Source of the DNA: Trema orientale
Taxonomy: Eukaryota; Streptophyta; Magnoliopsida; Rosales; Cannabaceae
Direction of reading: 5' to 3'
DNA: 64,000 nucleotides
Assembly (NCBI GenBank): GCA_002914845.1
Contig: JXTC01000426.1
Location: 51,130-115,129, forward strand
The position numbers and the translations under genes are program-made. Shown piece after piece: positions 54,867 to 64,000 of this stretch. Position 1 is the first letter of the stretch, and each line of letters opens with the position of its first letter. The notes beneath the pieces are model-generated. The model was not told the DNA's origin and did no database searches. It saw only the letters and a program-made list of their open reading frames with translations.

Positions 54867-56041
54867 TAATATTTCAAAATAACTTTTCTACAACCACAAC
54901 CATAGGTCCAACACCAATAATCAGTTTATACTTCTATGAAAAGATTCAATAAAGTTAACATGGAAAAAACTACATATAAAGAAAAGTGGAACATGGAAAA
55001 AAACCAAAGAAACAAACAAGGAAATAAAAATATTTTTGAAATCAAAGCAGAACATGACTCATCTCATCACTATACACTTTCGAAGTCTATCTCGTCTAAC
55101 TCCACTTAATCCCAAGCTCATTTATTTATTTAACTCTACATAGATAATATGCTTTCAATATAATACACAAAGGAGAAAATAATATGAGATGGATCAAGAG
55201 GAAAAAAACACACTTTAATGACTTATTTCTAATCCTGCAAAACTAGTTAAAGCATAAGTTATTGCAGGAATAGTGATTGTAACTAAATTCATCTCCAGAA
55301 ACAAAGCCAGCTTTTTTTTTTCTTTTTTTCTTTTCGAAGCTAGATCTTTAAGTAAAACACAACAACAAAAGAACAAAAGTACTAAAAGTACTGTAACAAA
55401 AATCAAAGAAAATTCAACTATGAATCAAATAACTTACCCACAAACCAAAATTAAATGAACATAGTATCTGAAGAAAATATTAAAATTAGAATTCAAAATC
55501 CAAAAACAAAATTTCTTACCCAAAGAGGTAATCCAATCAAAAACCAATAAATAATCCACAAAAAGGGGAAAAAAAAACCTAGGAGTAGATCTCGAAAAAA
55601 AAAAGGAGAAAAACAAAAGTAAAGAAATATATATATATATATATATATATAGGAAAAGAAAACTCAAGAGGAGATTAGCAAAGGCAATAAGAAAAAATCA
55701 GTATCAATTTGAGAAGAATACATTAAATTTACTCACCTAAGATGATAGAGATCAACCAACAATAGAGGACGGTAGAAGTAGACCAACTAACAATGGAGGG
55801 TCGAGAGAATACATTATTGTTGGGCAAAAAAAGTAAAACCTTTTCTAAGGTATTGATTAAAGAATGGAAACTTCATTCGAGCTGGACCAGTGTAATCCCA
55901 AATCAAGTAATTGGTGGAATTGAGATTGCGAAGGAATTAGAATTCCTTACTCTAAAGTTCAAAGCAAACACTAGAATGGGCCTTTTACTAGAATGGCCTT
56001 TCCATTCTGAAGCCCGTTCCAGTGAACCAAACATGACCTTA

Positions 56042-56365
56042 GATTAAATCGGGTGGACGGTATAATAGAAGTTCACGTGTCCTATAACGCACAGAATTAT
56101 ACTCATCTTCAACCATAATTTATGTTAAAAAAAAGATGCAGACTCTAGATAAAGAAAAATTTGGGATCAAAGAGTCCAAAGAAGAATGTACTCAAAAAAA
56201 AAAAAAAAATAGTAGTCAAATGAACAATCATATTTACCCTAAATCAATCTTATTCTTAAGTTATCAATTTAGAATATCGTTCCATATTTGCCTTGTAATC
56301 ATCCATAGATCTATAATCTTCTAATTTTGTGAATAGCTACAATGTGTTTATTTTGTGAACTATAG
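56042..56365. repeat. Segment duplicated at 1045-1245
   Basis: 56042-56215 matches 1045-1245 in the same orientation; it contains an A run at 56192-56208. Beyond 56220 no similarity remains and no gene signal is present up to the LTR. Confidence 0.5.
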
Positions 56366-58923
56366 TGTTAGAATGAGTAATATAATGGATATTATTAGAT
56401 ATTTTTAAATCTTACGCACATAATTCACGAGGTTAATTCCGTGAATTTATTGTCATAGATTAAGTCGGAGCTTAGTATTGATAATTAATTTTGTGATATT
56501 ATTTTTGGAGGTTTGGGTTATCTAGTGGTGTTTTTCTTTTATAAATGTTCACCATTTGATGGGTCTATTTGGAATGATTTTAGAAACTAGGAAAATTTTC
56601 AAAAAATTACAAAACTTGGGTGTTAGTTTGCCAAAAAAAAAAAAAAATATGCTCAGCCTTATACACGTATGGGACAGTTGTTCCTAATTGAAGGATGGGT
56701 ATTGACACCTATTTCTGCCATCTATTTTGAAATATAAAAAAAAAAAAATCACAAAAATTCCCTCATATTCCTTCTTCTGAGTCCCCATCTTTCATACATT
56801 AGAAAGAAGAAAAAAAACATAGAACTCTCACCTTCATTCTCTCTTTCTCTCTATGTATTTTTGATTTATCTTAAGTTTTTGAGCTTTTCAACTCAGCTTC
56901 TCTCTGCATGTCCATGGATTAAGCTCTTCAAGGTAAAAATATTTGAATGCTTACAAGAATTTGTTTAGTTTGCTTTATATTCTTCCTTTTAATTATTCTC
57001 ATTCTCTGTTTAGGATTTGAAATGTGTACTAAGACCATTCTAAACAAAATTCTAAAGCTTGTATAATACATTTCTAGTCAGTTGGGATAGTTTTGTTTTG
57101 AGTATTTAGTGAAAATCAAATTCTAAAATATTTGTGTTTGTCATTGTACAGTTTTGGTTTTCTGCATATTTCATCCTCTTAAACTTATCCAAATGAGCTC
57201 AAATTTTAGTTTGTTATAGTAGACATCTAGCGCTTTCTGAATTGACCATATTTTTAAAATTGGTTAAGAATTCAATTTTCTACCTATTTTAAAAGACGTA
57301 TAAAGGTTGCTGTCGACAAAACAGAGGGTCGTACTAGTATAAGTTTGGTCGACCAGCCAGTTAACCAGACTCTGTTTTAGTGATCAAAAAATTGTTTTGA
57401 TCGAGGTTTGTTTTTAAGGATGTTTTGATCGACTAGCTTTATTCTAGTGACCTAAAAGTGTTCTCTTTAACTTCTTTTTAGTGTGGGTTGGTTGTGTTTC
57501 AACTCCGCTACACCCCAAACACTGTATACGAGGAAAAATATTTAAACCTAAGTTACGTATTATAGTTTATGACTAAGAAAAATTAAGTGCAAAAATATAA
57601 TATTAGTTTCTTATTTAGTGGAAGCGTGAAATTAGGAAATAAAAGCTCCAATTAATCTTGTCACTGTATTATGTTACAGTCAGAACGTTTGTGCGTAAGA
57701 TTTTAGTGTGAGCTATTATTCTAAAGCTTAAATATTTTGATAACTGCAGTTATTTATGTGCAGCTCTGAATAACTAATGGTGTGGAAATTATACTAAAAA
57801 TATATTTTATTGTGCTTTACTTATTATACGTACTAAGTTGATTTTTGTGCTGCTAAGATGTTGTGTAAAGACATAGTAAATCACTTATGCAAATGCATAT
57901 ATATATACTTACCAAATGATACATGTGGTGAATTGTTATATGCAATTTTGGTGATGCTTGTGATGAGTGCAAATGCACATATATGCACTTACCAAATAAT
58001 ACATGTGGTGAATTGTTACATGCACTTTTAGTGATGCTTGTGATGAGTGCAAATGCGCATATATGTACTTATAATGATACATGAGGTGAATTATTACATG
58101 TACTTTTAGTGATACTTGTAATGAGTCAGTAACGCAATTAAAGTAACAATGCTTGTAATAAGTCATATTACTTTTAGTGATGCTTGTGATGAGTCACTAA
58201 CATAATTGAGTAAACGACACTTGTGATGAATCGTTATGTACACTTTTTAGTGATGTTTGTGATGAGTCACTAATATAATTAAGTAATAATGCTTTAATTG
58301 TTATATGTAAACCGCAGTAATGCTTGTGATGAGTCACTGTTGAGCTAGATTGATAATGCTTGTGATGAGTTGCCCAATATTGGATAAGAAAATAAAAAGG
58401 GTCTAGGACCTATTACTATGTGTTATTGTTGGCATACTTATTATGCTTGTTTTTATAACTTATTGTGTACTGTGGATGTCGTGTTAAGTTTTGTTGTTGT
58501 TTAGCTATTTCGGAATTTAGAGTACAGCTTGTCCTGCCTTACTAAACATTTTTCTTATGTAGTAACTCTATGCTGTAGGTGAAGAAAAGAACAAGATTAG
58601 TCAGTAAAGAGCAGACCAGTCAACGTGTGATGTACATATAGCTTGACCGTGGGAAAACAAAAATATTTTGATAGTAGCTCAAACTCTGTTTTCTGGGTTT
58701 TAGAGATTATTTGTATAATTAAGTTGTGAACAAATGGAACGTTTGTGAAGAAAAGATTTTAATATCGTTGTATTTTAAGTTGGAAATTTATCAATATCTC
58801 TATATTTTTGTTATATAAAATTTTTGCATTTTAAAAAAATAATTACGTGTTTTAATCGGCTTTGTTATGGAAAATTTTTACAAAATAATATTTTTAATCA
58901 TTATTAGCATGGAGGTTGTTACA
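56366..58923 (+). mobile_element. 5' LTR of a Ty3/gypsy element
   Basis: Begins TGTTAGAATGAG and ends TTGTTACA. It is followed within three bases by a primer-site-like TGGTGTCTGAGCC (58927-58939), a two-mismatch match to the tRNA-iMet complement. It is homologous to the inverted LTR at 1889-4304 and carries the same tandem array (57930-58380). The 3' LTR lies beyond the window. Confidence 0.8.
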
Positions 58924-59068
58924 AAATGGTGTCTGAGCCAGTTTTGTAGACAAAACTATATGTATATTATACGATGATAAGAACTCCGCTCACTATAAGT
59001 ATACATTGTTTAAATTAGTTTTGTGAAAACCCTAGTTTAAGTTGAAATTTTGTTGATTTATGATAGAT

Positions 59069-59560
59069 ATGTCAACTGAAGGAAGGATGGATCGTTCCTA
59101 AAGGTCTGAGTCAAATGTGAATAATAATATGATATACACTCCTGACGAGATAGCCATTTATGCGAGATGAGTGGGTAACTATGAGCCTCCTTTGTTTTAT
59201 GGAACCCAATCAATACATATTTTTGATTGAACTAGTCATATGTGTAGGATTTTCAAAATAGCAGCAGTGTCTGGTCCACTTAAGTTAGACATAGCTAGCT
59301 TATACTTGAGAGGAAAGGTTTCCTAGTGGTTTGATGGAAGAGGTACAAATCTTATACTTCGTAAATGCAATCAGTTCAGATTTTCCCTTGAAAGAGCCTT
59401 TAGGCCATCCTTTAAGATTTCTGTGTAGGAGAGTCAGATTAGAACTTTGAATGCTGATGACACTGATGCTTCTGAGGAGAAAGTTTTTGATGATGAGGAA
59501 ACTGAGGAGGATCTGGAGGAAGATCTTGAGGAAGATTCAAGAGAAAATGGGACTGGTTAA
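59069..59560 (+). pseudogene. Gag-like ORF1 upstream of the main gag (with stops)
   Basis: One continuous 164-codon frame with five internal stops. It reads MSTEGRMDRS, then VGNYEPPLFYGTQSIHIFD, MCRIFKIAAVSGPLKLDIAS, LYLRGKVS-stop-WFDGRG and an acidic tail with EETEEDLEEDLEED. The pattern PPxFxGT...IF...K..A..LR...WF parallels the main Gag capsid (PPIFEGT...IFEF...KVAYVVYML...WWD), so it appears to be a second, shorter gag copy or a recruited ORF. The stops are TAA, TGA and TAG at positions where Arg, Trp or Gln would fit. Confidence 0.5.
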
Positions 59561-59850
59561 GCACGTGACTCATGAACACTTCGGGTATTAATCCAGTTGT
59601 GTAGATTCGTACCCTTTTGTATATAATTTAAGGCTATAACACTTAATTTTGTTGTATATAGTAAGTGCTCAGTATTGTATATAGTGCTCTTGTTCTTAAT
59701 GTGTATAGTGTTCTTTTTCTTAATGTATATAATGCTTGTATATATTGAAGTATGATGACTAAGGTCTTTGTTCGAATGTTGCATTATAAGTTCAAATTTT
59801 GCATTCTCGTTTATAGGAATAGACACACACAAAATCACGCATAGAATACA
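59561..59850. other. Spacer between the two gag-like ORFs
   Basis: AT-rich with repeated gtatatagt-like words (59655-59745). No gene. The minus-strand 115-codon ORF here is a low-complexity shadow. Confidence 0.4.
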
Positions 59851-61190
59851 ATGCCACCTCGTAGGACTATAATAAGGAGTCAAACTTAGGCAGAAGGTTC
59901 CCAAGCTGAGGTTAACCAGCCTATGATGGTGACAAGTAATGAAGTATCTAAGCTACGACATATGATTCAACAACAAGATGAAAGATTGCGAAAACAAGTA
60001 GAAGATGCCAGAGTTAGAGAAGAAACAAATGCTCATAGGCAGAATGAAATGTTCGAAACTCTTATGCGGTGAATTTCTGCTAGATAGGGAAAACTAGTGC
60101 AATAGCCACCTACGACCAAATAAGAAGTGCCACTACCACTAATGGCAGAACCACCGTAAGCAGAGCAACAACCACAACCAGCTGTAGAACAACAACAGTT
60201 GCCACCACCACCACTACAACCACTAGTTGTGGTACCTGGTGAACCCAGGATAATGAAACCAACATCAGAAAGATTTATGAAGAAGAATCCACCAATTTTC
60301 GAGGGAACTACTGATCCCTTTGTAGCTGAAGAATAGATTAACATACTAGAAAAGATCTTTGAATTTATCCAAATTGATGAGACAGAGAAAGTAGCATATG
60401 TTGTATATATGCTAAGGAATTATGCTTAAATCTGGTGGGATGTTGTGAAGAGATCCCGAGAAGTAGCGAGAATGAGTTGGACTGAATTCTTGATTGAGTT
60501 TAACAATAAGTACTATAGCAAGGTAGTAGTAGACCATAATTAAGTGAGTTTACCAGTTTAAAACAAGGAAATATGTCAGTATTGGAGTATGTGAGAAAGT
60601 TTGATTAACTGTCTCACTATGCACCGGATATGGTAATTACAAAAGCAAGTAAGATATGGAGATTCTTGAAAGGTCTTCGTCCCGACTTAACTACTTTAGT
60701 TGACACAGGAAAAGAAAGACCAGAATCATATGCTGATACAGTGGGGCGTGCTATACACTAAGAGTCATGGCAGGAATCGGAAAAGAAAAACATTTGGGGT
60801 TCAGAAAATCAAGGAATTAGGGGACAAGGTTCTGGTCAACTGCAATTCGGAAGAAGCTGGCGTAATAGAAGGAATAAAGGTGGAAGATTCAAACAATGTG
60901 GACAAAATAATTTTGGGAGATCTAATTATTAAAGTTGGCAGTGCCAGGGTAATAGTGGTAATAAAAATAACAAGAGAAAGAATGGGCCTAAAAAACAGAG
61001 AAGATTCGACCAGTCTGGATCTAACAAGCAAGCTCGCAAGGATTTGAGTTGTGGTCCTATTATAATCAATTTAGGTGACACCGTCTTAGAAACTATAGAG
61101 AGGTAAATTGGAATTGTTACAACTGTTGAAAGCTTGGCCATTTTGCTCATGAATGCCCTGAACAGGAAAAAACAGAGCAGAAGCAAGGAA
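59851..61190 (+). pseudogene. Main gag of the 56366 element (stops and frameshifts)
   Basis: From ATG 59851: MPPRRTIIRSQT, a coiled-coil-like MIQQQDERLRKQVEDARVRE, a Gln/Pro-rich linker (QQQLPPPPLQPL), the capsid (KKNPPIFEGTTDPFVAEE, IFEFIQIDETEKVAYVVYML, MSWTEFLIEFNNKYYS), then LEYVRKFD-like and GLRPDLTTLVDTGKERPESY in other frames. A zinc knuckle CYNC-stop-KLGHFAHEC lies at about 61117-61155. Numerous TAG/TGA codons replace Trp, Gln and Arg and at least three frameshifts occur. Confidence 0.7.
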
Positions 61191-64000
61191 ATGCGAGGGT
61201 GTATATATTTACCCAGGGAGAAGCTAAAGCAGGAATGTTTAATATGGTGGCAGGTCAGATTTTTATCGCTCACATTTCAGCTTATGCTTTAGTAGATTCT
61301 GGAGCATCACATTCCTTTACTGCTACATCTTTTATTAAGAAGCTTGATGTTGTACCTAAATTATTATCTGATACGTGTGAAGTCTCTTTATCTTCGAGTG
61401 AGACTGTAATGTCATAATTTTGCTTCAAAACTGTACCCGTTAACATCAATGGTCATGAGTTAATAGTGGTTCTCCTAGTATTAGAGATGCTTGATTATGA
61501 TGTTATATTAGGAATGGATAGACTATCCAGAAATAATGCCATAATAGTTTGTAAGAAGAAGAAGTCTGTTTTTTGACCATCGGAACGAGAAGTGTTTGAA
61601 TTCAAAGAAACATTATGAGAAAGTAAGTTGCCAGTGATTTCAGCTATAAAAGCAAGGAGAATGTTAGAAAAAGGATGTATGTGACACTTAGCTAGTATTG
61701 TAGATACCACTAAGAAGATAAAGGTGCAACTAACTGACATGCAGGTTGTGTATGCTTTTATAGATGTATTCTCAGAAGATTTACTAGGGTTACCACTAGA
61801 TCATAAAATCGAGTTTGAAATCGAACTTCTACCCAGAATGGCTTCAATTTCGAAAGCACTGTATCTATTGGCACCTGCTAAACTGAATGAGTTAAAGATT
61901 TAATTACAAGAATTACTTGATAAGAAGTTTATTTGACTGAACTATTCACCTTGGGGAGCACAAGTATCGTTCGTGAAGAAAAAAGATGGATCCATAAGAA
62001 TGTGCATTAATTACTGTGAGCTGAATAAGGCGACAATTAAAAATAAGTATCCTCTACCTAGGATCGAGGACCTATTCGACCAACTAAAGGGTGCGACAGT
62101 CTTTTCTAAGGTTGACCTGCTGTCTGGATATCATCGACTCAAAGTGCGGGAGGGGGGTATACTAAAAACAACATTCCGAACACGCTATGGACATTATGAG
62201 TTTTTGGTGATGTCTTTTGGACTCACTAATGCTCCAGCAGCTTTCATGGATTTAATGAATAGGGTGTTTGCGGATTATTTAGATAAGTTTGTGATCGTCT
62301 TCATTGATGATATTTTAGTATATTCATAGAATGCTGAGGAACACGAGCTGCATTTGAAGATAGTTCTGGAGAAACTAAGAGAGAAGAAGTTGTATACTAA
62401 ATTCTCGAAATGTGAGTTTTAATTGGAGAAGGTATCTTTCCTTGGACTTGTAGTTTCGAGAGATGGAATATCTATAGTCCTATTAAAAATAGAGATTGTA
62501 AGTCAGTGGAAACAACCAACAAATGCAACTAAAGTGAGGAACTTCTTAGGGTTGGCAAGTTATTATAGATAATTTGTGGAAGGTTTTTCCAAAATTGCTT
62601 CTCTAATGACTACTTTAACTCGCAAGAATGTGAAGTTTGAGTGGTCAAATGAGTGTGAGAAGAGCTTTCAAGAGTTGAAAAAATGTCTTGTGATGACTCC
62701 AGTATTGACCATCCCAGATGGAGTTGATGGCTTCGTGATTTACAGTGATGCGTCTGGTCAAGGCTTAGGAACGATATTAAGGCAACATGGAAAGGTTATT
62801 GCGTATGCTTCTAGATAGCTGAAGGACTATGAAAAGATCTATCCTATCCATGATTTGGAGTTAGCAGCTGTAGTATTTGCATTGAAGATCTGAAGGCACT
62901 ACTTGTATGATGTATATTGTGATATTTACACTCACCATAAGAATTTAAAATACATCTCCACACAGAAGGAGTTAAACATGCGACAACAGAGGTGGTCGGA
63001 GTTAATGAATGATTAAGATTGTGAAATTCACTACCACCCTAGAAAAGCTAATAAAGTCACAGATGCTTTAAGTTGGAAGTCTATAGTGTATGCGATTACT
63101 ATGGAGAAAATCCATGGGAGTCTACAAAAAAATCTGTGTAGTTTGGAGATGGAGTTCATAGTGGGAAGTTTTTCAGCATTAATAATTTAACCCACAGTTC
63201 TGGAGGGAATTAGGGGAAGTCAATTATTAGATTCCCTAGCTGATAAATTGAAGGATGAGGTGATTAATAGTAAATGCCCCAATTTTCACAGGTCAAATTA
63301 TGTAGTATTAATGTATAAGAGGTGGATTTGTGTGCCAAATGATCCTAAAATCAAGCAGCAAATCTTGTTTGAAGTTCATAACACTCCATATTCGATGTAT
63401 CCTGGAACTGCAAGGATGTATGTAGATTTGAAACATCATTTTTGGTGGTCAGGTATGAAAAAAGATGTTGTGAATTATGTAACAAAGTGTTTAACGTGTA
63501 AGCAAATGAAGGCAGAACACCAAAGACTAGCAGGATTGTTACAGCCATTAAAGATTCCTAAGTAGAAGTGAGAAAAAGTCACTATCGATTTTGTGTCAGG
63601 ATTACCAAAAACAAAGGAAAGACATGATTCCATATGTATACGGGAAATTGTACGAATGACCAAAACTGCCCATTTTCTGCATGTTCGGACTATTTACACA
63701 GCGGATAAGTTAGCAATGATATATGTATACAGGAAATTGTATGAATCCATGGCGTGTTTGTTTCAATAATATTTGATATGGATGCCCGTTCCACCTCAGC
63801 ATTTTGGAAAAGCTTACAGAAAGGTTTAGGGACTTGGTTAAAGTTTAGTACAACTGTACATCCTCAAACTGATGGTCAGAGTGAGCGAACTATCCAAACC
63901 CTAAAAGATATGTTAAGGGCTTGTGTGATCGATTTTCTTGGATCATATAATCAATATCTTCCACTGTTCGAGTTTTCGTACAATAATAGTTACCAGGGAT
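61191..64000 (+). pseudogene. pol of the 56366 element: protease, RT, RNase H, integrase (truncated by window)
   Basis: Largely one frame interrupted by stops. Protease LVDSGASHSFTA (about 61290-61325); RT with [37 protein letters not shown] in [12 protein letters not shown] (about 62290-62328); RNase H IYSDASGQGLGTIL (about 62740-62780); integrase zinc region (VHNTPYSMYPGTARMYVDLK, CLTCKQMKAE) and core (TIDFVSGLPKTKERHDS, then [20 protein letters not shown] near 63860). Motif order is that of Ty3/gypsy. More than fifteen in-frame stops, mostly TAG/TGA at Trp, Gln or Arg positions, show it is dead. The 3' part continues past the window. Confidence 0.8.

Larger units (their letters stand above)
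51563..56038 (-). mobile_element. PIF/Harbinger element, nearly complete, two ORFs (decayed)
   Basis: TTA occurs on both sides (51560-51562 and 56039-56041). The right end reads, in reverse complement, GGTCATGTTTGGTTCACTGG; the left end begins GGTGGAATTAGAATAGTAAT and seems to lack part of the TIR. On the minus strand it carries a DDE transposase (53566-54866) followed by a Myb/SANT-like second ORF (52440-53255), the usual two-gene content of plant Harbinger elements. A 31-bp T run lies at about 51911-51941. The duplicate segment at 1045 gives an approximate empty site. Confidence 0.75.

Noticed and set aside
59557..60344. Minus-strand ORFs, one Gly/Cys/Ser-rich
   Set aside because: Antisense to the Gln/Pro-rich linker of gag and to AT-rich spacer; no domain.
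1..64000. tRNA, rRNA or organellar insertions
   Set aside because: I saw no cloverleaf-type gene apart from the tRNA-like head of the SINE, and no rRNA or plastid gene sequence. A tRNAscan/Infernal run would settle this.

Overview
The window reads as nuclear DNA of a eudicot-type plant. It is AT-rich, genes are split by short GT-AG introns, plant-lineage retrotransposons (chromovirus-like and Tat/Athila-like Ty3/gypsy) and PIF/Harbinger elements are dense, and the recognisable host genes have plant-type architecture. I cannot name the species. Most short ORFs are noise; real coding signal had to be assembled exon by exon or read through stop codons.

One host gene looks intact: a six-exon mitochondrial CGFS monothiol glutaredoxin (GRXS15 type) on the minus strand at 18498-20387. 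Around it lie at least four broken partial copies (about 7676-8600, 16506-17110, 46262-47030, 47031-48960). Fragments of the WD40 ribosome-biogenesis gene PWP2 (UTP1) lie on the plus strand at 14195-14640, 17243-17560 and 42863-45780, tail-to-tail with the glutaredoxin copies. The ancestral order was therefore PWP2(+) then GRXS15(-), and this block has been duplicated and shuffled. A second small-subunit-processome gene, UTP5/WDR43-like, starts at 27895 (+) and can be followed for seven exons to 35541. Its first splice donor, exon 4 and exon 7 carry lesions, so it is probably a pseudogene.

Layout: 1-1800 LTR remnant and MITEs; 1889-4304 minus-strand LTR with a tandem array; 4343-7625 gag remnants and a Tat/Athila-like leader with repeated hairpins; 7676-8600 broken glutaredoxin copy with a SINE; 8600-13620 AT-rich DNA and two LTR-like blocks; 14195-21080 duplicated PWP2/GRXS15 blocks ending in the intact gene; 21083-27300 long-TIR elements (including a possible Pack-MULE), a 560-bp foldback, tandem MITEs and a 73-bp array; 27314-35541 UTP5-like gene with a young retroelement in intron 6; 37670-42862 truncated Harbinger and a rearranged gypsy element; 42863-48960 PWP2 and glutaredoxin pseudogenes; 51563-56038 a nearly complete two-ORF Harbinger; 56366-64000 a stop-riddled gypsy element running off the window.

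The two most unusual items are these. (1) A 3.84-kb LTR element at 30703-34542 has near-identical LTRs and a perfect 5-bp target duplication. Its single intact 741-codon ORF fuses Gag directly to an integrase DDE core and chromodomain, with protease, RT and RNase H missing. (2) A series of three or four short hairpins at 5647-5871 in a retroelement leader keeps a similar loop while the stems differ in a compensatory way.
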